Positions 27,564-36,585 of a stretch of DNA of 64,000 nucleotides are shown here, in pieces. Under the pieces are notes generated by a model. That model did no database searches. It saw only the letters and a list, made by a program, of their open reading frames with translations, and was not told the DNA's origin. The position numbers and the translations under genes are program-made. The stretch covers positions 367,184 through 431,183 of the forward strand of contig CAVTAL010000019.1 in the NCBI GenBank assembly GCA_963732635.1, given 5' to 3'. The stretch comes from JAKFWF01 sp963732635. GTDB taxonomy: Bacteria; Pseudomonadota; Alphaproteobacteria; Rhizobiales; Hyphomicrobiaceae. The stretch's first letter is position 1. Every line of letters starts with the position of its first letter.

Positions 27564-29793
27564 CGTAGCGACCCTCGGATTTGAGTTGCTTCAAGTCCAT
27601 TCCCAACGGCTTGATGGCTGAATTGACGACGTCGGCCACGTCGCTGGCCATCGCCCTCCCGCCACACACCATGACTTGTCCGCCGCGTTGAACCAAGTCG
27701 CGGACGATGTTGGCTTCGGCCGCAAGTCGATCCTGGACGTAGAATCCGCCTTCGACACGTGAGAAGGCGGTGCGGCAGCGCTTCAGCCGCTTGTCGGTAA
27801 GATAATGACCGAGTTCACGTTTATACAGAAAATCAGTTATGGGATGACGTCCGCCCCAGTACAAATGGATCGGTCGAAGTTTGGAGTTCTGGCGGATGAA
27901 GCCAGCCAGAGGTCCGATCCCGGTGCCGGCGCCGATCAGGATCAGCGGAGTTTTGCCGCGCATCGGCCGGAACGCCGGATTTGGCCGGACAAAGGCATCG
28001 ATGGTGGCGCCGAGCTTCAAATCATACAGATACGTGGAACATACCCCGCCGGGCTGTTTGCGTACGCAGATTTCGAGCACGCCGTCGCTCGTCGACGAAG
28101 CCAAGGAATACAAGCGTGCAGAATCGACCCCAGGCGGCAGAATACCGATGAGATCACCAACTTCAAATCGAGGTTGACGCCTTGCCTTGGTATCGATGGC
28201 AAACCGCAATACGGCGGTTGGTGCCTGGATTTCGCCGCCATAATCGACCCGCTCGATCAACGTGAACATTTTGGTTTTAGGGACGAATTGGACCATGGCC
28301 ATGTCGAGCCGTTCGCCCAGTGCCGCGCCGAACTGCTGCGCCCATCTGGCAAATTCCTGGCCGGATTGTCGGTTGATCCGTGCGATCGGTATGATGTTCG
28401 GCCATCTCTTCGATTGCAAGGATCGCGCGACGTCGTCGGCAAACCTGCAGAAATGCGGAAATCCCCGGTCACCAAATCCGACCACGGCTACGGGGTAGGC
28501 AGAGCGGCTGCGCGCTAGGCGCTGCAGGAACCGGTTGGCAGACGCCGGTGGCGCTCCATCGCCGTACGTCGCGGCTAGGATGACCATGCGTTTGGCACGC
28601 CGATAGTTGGCGCTAATTGCATTCATCGGAGCTGCATGGACGCGATGTCCGGACTTGGTGAGCGCGATATGCAAGGCCTGCGCAAAGGCCCATGTGGAGT
28701 TACCCTCGCTGCCGACCAGGATGATTGTGTCAGCCGACTGCGCCGAGACGTTTCGGCGGATGCGCGGGCGGCTCCTGATGCGGCGCCACCAGATCAACAC
28801 GCCTGCACCGGCCAGCAGCGGCACCGTCGTCGCTGCGAGTCCGGACACAACGGCAATCGCCCACAGGCCTTGGCCAGTGTGCAGCAAATATATGAAATCA
28901 TAGATCCGGTGCGCGGGGGCATGCGGCGAAAATGTCAACATTCTACCAGTGACGGCGTCGATGTGGCCTGCGCCGGTGGACGTGGTGATCGCGTATGTGC
29001 TGCGAGGTTCCTTCGCGCGAGGGAATGTCAATTCTCGCAACTGGGAGAGATCGACGGCGGCGAGAGCCGAAACCTTCCCGGCTGGCAACCGGCGCCCCGT
29101 CTGGCTGACTGGAGTGGCGGCGGACTGCTCAGTGTTCGTCCCGTCAGCGACGATGTCAAATGTTGCCAATGACATGTAGCAGCCGGTGATTGCCATCAGC
29201 AGGAGCGGCAATAGCGCGATTCGTGCGACAGCGCCGTGGGCGCGTTGTGCGCGCGTGCCGCGAACCGGGCGTAGCAACGACGACCAGCCGCCGAGGCTGC
29301 GGGCCAACAAGACGGTGCCAGTAAAGGAGAGCAGCACCATGGTCAGGGCACTGCCGCCCGCCAGGGCGCGACCTGGTTCGCCCAGCATGAGTGAGCGGTG
29401 AAGCTCCTTTGCGAATTGGGTAAGGCCAGAGACGACGTGCGCCGGAATTTCCTGCCCGTTGTGCGGGTCGACGCGCACCGACAGGGCATCGTTACCCCTG
29501 GCATAATGCACGATCAGCGATCCCGAAGCCGTCAAGTTGATGCGCTCGATGGCTGGGTACCTCGCCGCCATTGTCTGGGCAACAGCCGCGACGCTGAGTT
29601 GACCGGCTGGTGGCAAGGACGCACTGGCGCGCTCGCGCACGGGTTCCAAGCTCAGAATGACACCGGTCAACGCGAGTATAGTAAGTAGCACTGCCGCCAC
29701 GAGTCCGGCGAACGAATGAATGTGGCGAAACATCGGCAAACGACCTTCCGGGCCCTGCAAAGGAAGCGTGGAGAGTTGCAGCTGTTCAGTCAT
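27547..29793 (-). CDS. PepSY membrane protein fused to flavodoxin and FAD/NAD(P)H reductase domains
   Basis: A 748-residue fusion. The N-terminal half is a PepSY-TM unit with four membrane segments (about 20-40, 140-165, 185-210 and 305-330) and an extracytoplasmic PepSY loop. Next comes a flavodoxin-like FMN domain (about 350-480, TIILVGSEGNSTWAFAQAL), then a cytochrome-P450-reductase-type FAD domain (LYSLASS) and an NAD(P)H domain (LILIGAGTGIGPLAGFI, VMVCGGRAM). The layout suits electron flow from NAD(P)H through FAD and FMN across the membrane. I start at the ATG at 29793; a TTG nine codons earlier is less likely. It lies between the DUF2271 and apbE genes. Confidence 0.87.
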   Translation of the reverse strand: MTEQLQLSTLPLQGPEGRLPMFRHIHSFAGLVAAVLLTILALTGVILSLEPVRERASASLPPAGQLSVAAVAQTMAARYPAIERINLTASGSLIVHYARGNDALSVRVDPHNGQEIPAHVVSGLTQFAKELHRSLMLGEPGRALAGGSALTMVLLSFTGTVLLARSLGGWSSLLRPVRGTRAQRAHGAVARIALLPLLLMAITGCYMSLATFDIVADGTNTEQSAATPVSQTGRRLPAGKVSALAAVDLSQLRELTFPRAKEPRSTYAITTSTGAGHIDAVTGRMLTFSPHAPAHRIYDFIYLLHTGQGLWAIAVVSGLAATTVPLLAGAGVLIWWRRIRSRPRIRRNVSAQSADTIILVGSEGNSTWAFAQALHIALTKSGHRVHAAPMNAISANYRRAKRMVILAATYGDGAPPASANRFLQRLARSRSAYPVAVVGFGDRGFPHFCRFADDVARSLQSKRWPNIIPIARINRQSGQEFARWAQQFGAALGERLDMAMVQFVPKTKMFTLIERVDYGGEIQAPTAVLRFAIDTKARRQPRFEVGDLIGILPPGVDSARLYSLASSTSDGVLEICVRKQPGGVCSTYLYDLKLGATIDAFVRPNPAFRPMRGKTPLILIGAGTGIGPLAGFIRQNSKLRPIHLYWGGRHPITDFLYKRELGHYLTDKRLKRCRTAFSRVEGGFYVQDRLAAEANIVRDLVQRGGQVMVCGGRAMASDVADVVNSAIKPLGMDLKQLKSEGRYVEDTY

Positions 29794-29827
29794 CGCCGCA
29801 GGACATGTGCGGCGGTACAAGTGCGTG

Positions 29828-30292
29828 TCACATGTCGAACTTGAACGACTTCACGTAACCTTTGGCGGTCGCCAACTTTCCCGCACTTGCTGGGCCGAGC
29901 GGCACGATCACATCGGCGACATTGTCGCGGCCACCTTCAACCGAGCTATCGACGCGGATCTGGTATCCGGCGCTGATTAGCGCATCGGCAATATCGACGC
30001 TGACGTTCAGCGTGCCGCCGCTACCGACACTCGCACCAGTCAAACCGTCAATTCGCCGACCGCTGTTACCGCGTGACCAGTCGCGCAAATGTGAGAAGTA
30101 CTTGGCTTTCCGACCGGCGACATGGAGCGTCGAATGGAACTTGCCGGTGGGATCCGTCAGATAGATGGCGAGATATGCGCCCCTGCCGCCGTAGTTTGTC
30201 AGAGATGTCTGGAGCGTTACTTTGCGGGCTTCCGCATGGGTCGGAGCGAGGACGGCAGCCAATATGGCGGCTGCGGCCAGCGACTTTCTCAT
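29828..30292 (-). CDS. Periplasmic DUF2271 protein with a flavinylation-like motif
   Basis: 154 residues from an ATG preceded by AAGGAA at seven bases. A signal peptide (MRKSLAAAAILA to THAEA) is followed by a single beta-rich DUF2271 domain. Residues 82-88 read DGLTGAS, which fits the D-G-x-T-G-A-S/T consensus modified with FMN by ApbE. The gene leads an operon with the PepSY-flavodoxin reductase and ApbE. I infer that this small protein is the periplasmic flavin carrier of the system; covalent FMN has not been shown here. Confidence 0.8.
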   Translation of the reverse strand: MRKSLAAAAILAAVLAPTHAEARKVTLQTSLTNYGGRGAYLAIYLTDPTGKFHSTLHVAGRKAKYFSHLRDWSRGNSGRRIDGLTGASVGSGGTLNVSVDIADALISAGYQIRVDSSVEGGRDNVADVIVPLGPASAGKLATAKGYVKSFKFDM

Positions 30293-30463
30293 TATTGCGT
30301 TCCTTGTATAGTTGCTTGGCACCAGCATTCGCGCATTCGAGATGACGCGAACATGACAACTCCGCTAACAACTTGTCGGTATTCAAGCATTTGCTGAGCG
30401 GAAGCTTGGCATTCTCGGCCGGAACTTGGGCCGCGCTTTCCCTGCGTCAGGTCATTGATACCC

Positions 30464-30520
30464 GGAGTGCTACGCCAAGCCGCGACCATGGATCGCCAGA
30501 GCCTATGTGACTGGGTACTC
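30464..30520 (+). pseudogene. IS630-family transposase vestige
   Basis: A short frame reads MDRQSLCDWV at 30488-30517, very close to the helix-turn-helix core (MDRQTLRDWV) of IS630-type transposases. The frame is interrupted soon after and no terminal repeats are visible. The surrounding 700 bases between the flavinylation genes and the island contain no intact gene. Confidence 0.35.
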
Positions 30521-30607
30521 TGCTGCATTGCCCAAGACGCAAGGGCTTAGCGGCGGCGCAGGCTACTTCGCCGATAGTGCCGACGACCTGATCCGGCTCG
30601 AAGGTAA

Positions 30608-30805
30608 GCGCGCAGCCAAGTTCCCACATCCGCAGCGCTGCATGAACTCATTGACGAGGAGACGCACAATGAGCCGGTCTTTTTGATCAACGATATGGAC
30701 GGCTATGCCGTCATGATGGCTGGGTTTAATAAGATGTTTGTGCAGATCAAAATGTTCCTCAAGTGGCTCAATATGGATCTCGAATTCAACCGTTTGATGA
30801 TTTGA
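30608..30805 (+). pseudogene. Possible Phd/YefM-type antitoxin remnant
   Basis: An open frame without a convincing start encodes HELIDEETHNEPVFLIND then GYAVMMAG, which loosely resembles the Phd/YefM antitoxin pattern (a helix, then EPVxI, then xAVVMS). The frame ends in EFNRLMI. No toxin gene is found beside it. Similarity is weak and the assignment is tentative; it could be unrelated debris. Confidence 0.22.
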
Positions 30806-30991
30806 AATCCGAATGCCGCGCGCCTGCGGAACAGATCTTCCGCTTTCGTTATCGCGAGCAGGGTCAGGTGGCGAACGTCATTACGTAGTCGAGTGCGGCT
30901 CAGACACCCTCGCTGACCGGCATGCGAATCCACACAGCAAATGTCGCGATCGCCACGAGATCCCAATTCGGCTCAAATCTGGTGCGATTTC

Positions 30992-31044
30992 AAATGGTGG
31001 GCGGTATAGGGATTGAACCTATGACCCCACCCGTGTGAAGGGTG
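30992..31044. repeat. Left island boundary, 53-bp direct repeat (attL)
   Basis: This stretch is identical to 37646-37698 over 53 bases and then diverges. It contains the anticodon arm, T arm and acceptor end with CCA of tRNA-Val on the - strand, but the D arm and 5' end are missing, so it is not a tRNA gene. It marks the end of an element inserted at the 3' part of the tRNA. Confidence 0.88.
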
Positions 31045-31157
31045 GGAGATACGCTTCTTGGGGTATTCGGGAGTATCTGCAACATTCATATGTTATTGAA
31101 ATTGCACAAGTTTGCTATTCGCCTATTGCGTTGAGAATTCCGCTAGTTGCTAAATCG

Positions 31158-31178
31158 GTGCTTCCCAGGTGCTTCCCA
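31158..31178. repeat. Tandem GTGCTTCCCA pair near attL, candidate integrase arm site
   Basis: Two copies of GTGCTTCCCA lie 11 bases apart (31158-31167 and 31169-31178). The same pair with the same 11-base spacing occurs near the right end at 37562-37582. Paired short repeats inside both ends of an element are typical of arm-type binding sites for tyrosine integrases. The role is inferred from position only. Confidence 0.5.
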
Positions 31179-31212
31179 GCGCCGAACAGAACCGAAACGA
31201 TGGCGGCGCATA

Positions 31213-32479
31213 ATGAAGGCACAGAGATTGACCAAGAAAATTGGTCGAAGAAGCGACCGTGGGGGACCGGGATTTCTTCTTGTGGGACAGCGAACTTGCA
31301 GGCTTCGGTCTGCGGGTCAGGGCAGGGCGGGTCGAAGACATTCGTCGCTCAATACCGAGCGGGCGGCGGTCGAAGCGGCGGCAATCGACGGTTCACCATC
31401 GGCCGGTTCGGTGTGCTGACAGTCGATGAAGCGCGGGCCTCTGCTAAGCGGGTTTTGGCTTCAGTCGTTCACGGTTCTGACCCGTCGGCCGAACGACAGG
31501 CCAAGCGCCGCGAAATGTCGGTTGCCGATCTGATTGACCTCTACGGCGAAAAGGGAACCGATCACCTCAAGGAGCGCAACCGGCGCTGGATGCTGGCGCG
31601 GCTTCGGCATCACGTAGTGCCATTGCTAGGTCGCAAGAAGATTTCCGACGTGCGGGTCGCTGATGTCGAGCAGTTCATGCGCGATGTTCGGACCGGTAAG
31701 ACGGCGAAGGACGAGAAAACCGGCCAGCGGGCGCGCGTCATTGTCAAAGGCGGAGCGGGCGCGGCGACCAAGGGTGTGCGCGACCTGTCGGCGGTTTTCA
31801 CCTTCGCGGTCCGGCAAGAACTGGTGATATTCAATCCATGCACGCCGGTTAAGAAGCCGGCAGACGGCAAGCAGACTTCGCTTTTTGACGCTCGATGAAG
31901 TGCGGTCGCTGGGTGGGGCCCTTGAGGCGATGGACCGCGAAGGCGCAAATCCGAAAGCTATTGCAATCATGCGGCTTTGGGCGCTGACGGGATGCCGGCG
32001 CGATGAAATCGCCAGCCTGGAATGGTCGGCAGTCGACTTCGACCGTGCGTGCCTGATCTTGGCGAGATACGAAAACCGGGCAATCGGTTCGGCCGTTGGC
32101 CGGTGCGGCAATTGCCATATTGCAGAACCTGCCTCGTGATGCGGGCTCGCCCTACGTGTTCCCGTCCGAGGAAGGCAATACCTTCTATCAGGGCACCAAG
32201 CGCTTTTGGGCGAAAGTCGTCGCTCGCGCTGGGCTTCCCGGTGTTACGCCGCACACGCTGCGGCACACAATCGGATCGGCAGCGGTATCAACGGGTGAGA
32301 CGTTGGCGATGACTGGCGCGCTGTTAGGTCACGCCGATGCCCGTTCGACGTCAATCTATGCCCACATGCAGCAAGACCCGGCGCGCCGAGCCGCAGATCG
32401 CGTGGTCGGGCCGATTGCGACGGCGCTAGGTACCCAGAAGCCGGCAGAGGTGGTCGATTTGCAGAGGAAGAAGGCTTAA
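31213..32479 (+). pseudogene. int: Tyrosine-type site-specific integrase, at least four frameshifts
   Basis: Joining frames gives a full P4/DUF4102-type integrase of about 420 residues. The N-terminus reads MKAQRLTKKI then VEEATVGDRDFFLWD and LAGFGLRVRAGG. A core-binding domain follows (SVADLIDLYGEKGTDHL), then the catalytic domain with LTGCRRDEIASLEW, HTLRHT, LLGHAD and the nucleophile STSIYAH. One-base shifts occur near 31233, 31327, 31881 and 32065, and no single frame covers the whole. The last segment with His-Arg-His and Tyr is open and unbroken. It starts 169 bases inside attL and reads inward. I judge it inactive unless the shifts are sequence errors. Confidence 0.85.
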
Positions 32480-32532
32480 CTCGGCGGCGACGAATACCTT
32501 TTCTCATCGAACATCGTCTGGCAAAAGTGCGG

Positions 32533-32562
32533 CACCCCCTGCCGCGAGCTGGGCAGGGGGTG
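32533..32562. terminator. Strong GC-rich hairpin between convergent genes
   Basis: A perfect 11-bp inverted repeat (32533-32543 with 32552-32562) encloses an eight-base loop. It lies 54 bases after the integrase stop and before the end of the convergent Cys-rich frame. There is no clear T tract on either side, so it may be a bidirectional pause or terminator-like hairpin rather than a classical intrinsic terminator. Confidence 0.5.
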
Positions 32563-32685
32563 TCCTAAGCATTACCCCGTGTCGAGTCCGCTGACGACCA
32601 ATCGCTGGATAGTAAGAATGGGGCGGTGCTAGCGGCTGGTTTGTGAGGCAGGCTAGTGCTGCTGCGGCAACGGCTGGTCTTGCGA

Positions 32686-33006
32686 CTATCGCTGCCCGGC
32701 AATGCGAGCAATGATCGCGTCGCCTAAGCGAGCCCAAAGGCCACGCTTGCGTTCCGCATGCACTGCGTAAGAATACTGTTCGATCAAGTCCGGGTGCGGA
32801 CGCCAACTTTTGCCGGATTGGCAGGCTTGCGCATCATCTCTCACATCATAGGTGCTGCGCTGAAACGCTTTGCAGCGCCCCCTCGACCAGTCGGTAAACG
32901 TGCTGTTTCCCTCATAAAACCAGCAAGTCCCGCAAGCATTCGGGAGTTCGCCCGCGTCGATGATGTTGGGTAATTTTGGGGTAAGAGCGGCGTTTGTTGT
33001 TGAACT
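32686..33006 (-). pseudogene. Cysteine-rich reading frame of an island protein, start not found
   Basis: The frame has strong coding character, with four well-spaced cysteines in ACGTCWFYEG, GRCKAFQ and QACQSG, followed by SWRPHPDLIEQYSY and a basic C-terminus. No start codon precedes the conserved part in this frame. Upstream it overlaps the last 55 or so codons of the ImmA-like gene in another frame. The simplest reading is a frameshift that split one gene or destroyed the start of a second. Short Cys-pair proteins of this look occur on phages and islands; I do not know a function. Confidence 0.45.
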
Positions 33007-33545
33007 ATACGGCTGCCCTCGGCGACGAGACGCGTGATCTGCTTTGAAAAATCTTTCACTGGCTTTCCGTCCACCGCCGGCAGAGGATCGTGCGGCGCAC
33101 GCCGTCCTGTGGCGAATTGTTCTGCCATTGGACAGATCGGAATGCCCTCGGCACGATCCTTCATGATCCACTGCCCCACATACGCACGCGCCCAGCGCGC
33201 CGACTTCTCCGCAACCTCAAGATCATACCGCGCGAACGCCCGATGTGCATAGGTCTCTGCCTCGTGCTCCTTGACGTGGCTCGGCTTGTTATGTCCGGCC
33301 GGGTGACTATGCAGCACGATGTGCGCGCATTCGTGCGCAAGCACGTAAAGTTGCCGCCGCGTGACGCCGGCCGGTGCGAGAATCTTACCTTCGTTCGTCC
33401 ACGCGAGCCCGGCAATCTTTTTGAATTCGTAGTGACGTCGAATTCCAGCCTCTGCCTTCAACTGCTCGGCAATGTGTGTATATCGTTCGCGCGCGGCAGC
33501 TTTGGCGGCGTGGAGGTCAACTACTGTTTTCCTATGTGTTGGCAC
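32841..33545 (-). CDS. ImmA/IrrE-like zinc metallopeptidase domain protein
   Basis: A 234-residue protein whose centre reads VLAHECAHIVLHSH, an HExxH-type zinc site, followed about 20 residues later by EHEAETYAHRAF, where a glutamate could be the third ligand. This arrangement is typical of ImmA/IrrE peptidases, which cleave repressors and control mobile elements or stress responses. No repressor target gene is adjacent. The last 55 residues, from about SRIVQQQ, look like out-of-frame translation of the Cys-rich frame, so the natural C-terminus may differ because of a frameshift near 33000. Confidence 0.62.
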   Translation of the reverse strand: MPTHRKTVVDLHAAKAAARERYTHIAEQLKAEAGIRRHYEFKKIAGLAWTNEGKILAPAGVTRRQLYVLAHECAHIVLHSHPAGHNKPSHVKEHEAETYAHRAFARYDLEVAEKSARWARAYVGQWIMKDRAEGIPICPMAEQFATGRRAPHDPLPAVDGKPVKDFSKQITRLVAEGSRIVQQQTPLLPQNYPTSSTRANSRMLAGLAGFMRETARLPTGRGGAAKRFSAAPMM

Positions 33546-33650
33546 CGTTCCCCTCTTGAGACCCTCGGTCTGCCTAGCTTCTCCCTCCTATCTGTCACTT
33601 CGCAAAGTCACGAAGCCGCTTTAAAGCACCAGATACAAGATCGTCGATGA

Positions 33651-35512
33651 TCACCGAAGGCGCAGTTGTGTGGTCGCCTCGAGCCCCGCCAAACACAGAC
33701 ACCGCTGGGTGAGATCGCTGAACAGCAACTCCTCGTCCCGCACGATTGCATCGATAAAAGCGCGTGTATTTACGCGCGCTCGCAAGAGTAGTGATGACGC
33801 AATCAGATCCAATACGCTCGACCGATTTGCCCGTAGGAAGCGGGCGAATACCCAGCGAAAGCCCTGCTTTTCGCGCCGCCATTGGGTGGGCGACGGTCGG
33901 AAGCTGTCAAACAACTGCCGCAGCTCATGCTTGTTCCATGGTCCGTTGAACTTGGTCCGATAGCCAGTGCCCAGATGCGTCATGAGGCGTAGATCGAGAA
34001 ACGGGCTGCGGTTCTCTACGCCGGAGCGCATGGCGTTGCGGTCGTTCTGCCAGAGCCACTCAGGGAGAAGTCCCACTGTGACGTCCGCGTGCAGTGCTCC
34101 CGCGAGGTTGAACTTGCGGCGAGCCAGCGGATCGGCGGGCGCGGCCTTTATAACGTCGACAGCACAGAACTGCGCGAGCAACCGCGTGATTTCGGTGGTA
34201 GGTGCCGCTCCCCCCGTGCAACTTGGTGGCCAGGTGCCTGCCTGCAGTGCGGCAATCGTCGAACGACCAATCTCGTCTATACGAAAATGGTCGGCATTCG
34301 CATCGAGGGCTTGCGAAATCCACACCTCGTCGCCTGCCTCCCATGCCTCGGCGAGAGCGAAGCGGTAGTAGCGCTCCCAGTAGCCGCCAAAGATCTCATC
34401 TGCCCCGGTGCCATCGAGCACAACTGGAACGTCGCGGTCGGCGATAAATTCATAGAGTTCAGGCATACCCAGAACATTTCCAATCAAGGGAAACGGTTTC
34501 TGCTGGTGCCGGCAGACGCTGAGGAAGCGGTCGATCGAACCACCGGCATATTGGAGTGGGATCGTTTCTGCGGTGACACCCAACGCTTGGGTGACGCGGG
34601 CAGCGTAGCGGGCGTCATCGCTTTTTCCCAACTCGCCAATGAAGCAGTGCACCCGATCTTTCAGGCCTTCCTTCGCCAGAACCGATAGGATCAGGGAGCT
34701 GTCGATACCACCCGACAACAGCAGTCCGACCTTGCGATCACTGACCAGCCGGTCTAGCACTGCGGCACGCAGCAATTCTGCTGTGTTATTATTTGGTGAT
34801 TGGCCGGTCGGCAACCATGCGTCCTGGCTGATGTAGCTCCCACTCATAACTTGCCACCCTGCGAGGTCGACGGTCACGTATCCAGCGGGCAGCACCTGTC
34901 TGATCCCCGCAATAGGTGTGACCTCGCTGGCACCTGGCAGCGTCCAGCCGTAGGTAAGATAGGTATCGACCACGCTTTGTTCGATACTGGGCTTTGCACC
35001 GAGGTAGGCCATGATGGCGCCGATCTCGGAGGCGAAACAGATTGTTTTCGCATCGGCAAAATAGAACAGTGGCTTCTTGCCCAGCGGATCTCGGGCGGCG
35101 ATCAGTCTGCCCGACAATTCATCGAGATAGCAAAACGACCACATGCCTAGCGCCGCCCCAAGCCCCTCAAGGCCCTGTTGGCGCATAATTTCGAATAGAA
35201 CCTCGGTGTCACCGTCAGTAGTGAAAGTGGAGGCGAGGCGGGACCGCAGTGAGCGGAAGTTATAGATCGCGCCATTGTAAATAAGTGCCGCACGCGACGC
35301 CGAAACGGTTGGCTGGCGCCCTCCGATAGATCGAGAATTGATAGCCGCCGATGGCCAAGCCCCACACTTCGACTACCGAGCGGCTGATTTAGTGTGACAT
35401 GCGCGATCCCAGCACCGTCCGGTCCACGATGGGCGACGGCATCGAGTGCCGATTGAAATCGCACGGGATCTACGGGGTCGTTGCGCTCGACGACAATCAA
35501 AAGTCCGCACAT
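33651..35512 (-). pseudogene. asnB: Glutamine-hydrolysing asparagine synthetase (AsnB type), one frameshift
   Basis: Joining two frames near 35310 restores a protein of about 620 residues. The N-terminal glutaminase domain starts MCGLLIVV with the nucleophile Cys2, then AHRGPDGAG, LGHRRLSILD and, after the shift, LIYNGAIYNFRSLRSRLAS. The synthetase domain holds the PP-loop LLLSGGIDSSL and VVLDGTGADEIFGGYWERYY. The downstream frame alone (33651-35186) is 511 residues and would lack the glutaminase nucleophile. It lies inside the tRNA-Val island, so it is probably acquired, perhaps for surface-sugar or peptide amidation. No lasso-peptide or glycan genes are adjacent. Confidence 0.8.
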
Positions 35513-35681
35513 CTTGTTACCAGCCTAACCAAGCTTGACATCGATGGTGGTGCCCATCGTCGTCTGGAGACGGTCGGCATTTTAGGTACTCGCTTCACAG
35601 GCCCATCGAGCTGCCCGATATCCGCTGCTAGCAACTTAGTCGGATTGTTCGTCGATTTCACGGCGAATGTCGTCGAGCCGC

Positions 35682-35928
35682 CTAAACGAAGCCCTGGCGG
35701 ATGTCACCGTAGGTGTTGCTGTCCGGCTGGATCTTGCCCGACACCTTCTGTTTCTCGGCGCGGCCTTCCTTACTGTCGGCGAGGTGGTAGTAGGGATAGC
35801 GCGCGCTCATCAGCCGGGTGCGAGCCAGAGCCAGCGCCACACGTGACGTGTCAATCGTAATCCAGCGACGGCCCCATTGTTCGGCAACGGTTGCTGTGGT
35901 GCCGGAACCGCAGGTCGGATCGCACACG
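35682..35928 (-). pseudogene. C-terminal fragment of a DNA (adenine/cytosine-N4) methyltransferase
   Basis: The frame reads VCDPTCGSGTTATVAEQWGR, the AdoMet-binding motif I of N6-adenine or N4-cytosine methyltransferases in the class where this motif is near the C-terminus. It then reads RVALALARTRLMSARYPYY and ends normally. Everything before motif I is missing because an IS21 piece begins at 35923. It is the remains of a restriction-modification or orphan methylase gene. Confidence 0.7.
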
Positions 35929-36122
35929 CGCGCGTTCGCGTTTTTCGGCGGTGTACAGGGAATGGTCGTCTCCGACAATCTGCGCTCCGGCATCACCAAG
36001 GCGTGCTTTTACGAGCCGGCGGTCAACCGCGCCTATGCCGAGATGGCGACGCACTACGATACCGCGATCGTGCCGGCGCGGCCGATGAAGCCGCGCGACA
36101 AAGCGAAGGTTGAGGTTGCCGT
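35923..36122 (+). mobile_element. Internal fragment of an IS21-family transposase (istA)
   Basis: About 65 codons read RAFAFFGGV, VVSDNLRSGITKACFYEP and PARPMKPRDKAKVE, which match the catalytic core region of IstA. Neither end of the gene, no IstB and no IS terminal repeats are present. The piece sits exactly between a helicase fragment and a methyltransferase fragment on the other strand, so it probably arrived by recombination rather than as an intact insertion. Confidence 0.72.
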
Positions 36123-36434
36123 GGGCGACCGCTTCGGCCAGCTTCTTCGCGTCGGTCGTTGCGGGATAGCGCAGCTCGTGCACAAAGGTCTGGATCGCCT
36201 CATCATCCTTGTCGCGCTTCTTGCCAACGTCGCTATCCGAGCACACGGCAAAGCAGTGCAGCGGAATGGCGGCTTCCTGCGTCCATTCGGTCAAGGACTG
36301 CGACAGAAGATTGAGGCTCGGGACGAGGAACAGTACGCTACCGCCCTTGCCGGCGAGCGCTTCCGCAATCTTCAAGCTGGTGAACGTCTTGCCCGTGCCG
36401 CACGCCATGATCATCTTGCCGCGATCGACGGCCT
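36116..36434 (-). pseudogene. N-terminal motif fragment of a superfamily 2 helicase (restriction-type)
   Basis: The frame begins at about 36434 after an in-frame stop and reads DRGKMIMACGTGKTFTSL, a Walker A motif, then SVLFLVPSLNLLSQSLTEW (motif Ia region) and EAVAHGN. There similarity stops at the IS21 piece, before the DEAD/DEAH box. Proteins with this combination are large ATP-dependent restriction or defence helicases. The upstream and downstream parts are gone. Confidence 0.65.
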
Positions 36435-36585
36435 ACGGCAGGCGAGGGCAATTTTGCAAAAGCGAAAGTCCCAGCAACTAGCTGCTACGTACGGCGCAAC
36501 GCCTACACTGGCGTCTGATGGGCGTAGACAAGGCGATCACTCATGCCAACGGTCACCGGCAGGCCCTGGGAGCTTCAGCGCAGGC

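Noticed and set aside
30995..31044. Second tRNA-Val at the left repeat
   Set aside because: Only the anticodon arm to CCA is present; the D arm and 5' acceptor strand are missing.
33651..35512. Lasso-peptide cyclase in a lasso peptide cluster
   Set aside because: The protein has the N-terminal glutaminase with Cys2, and no precursor, transglutaminase-like protease or recognition-element gene is adjacent.
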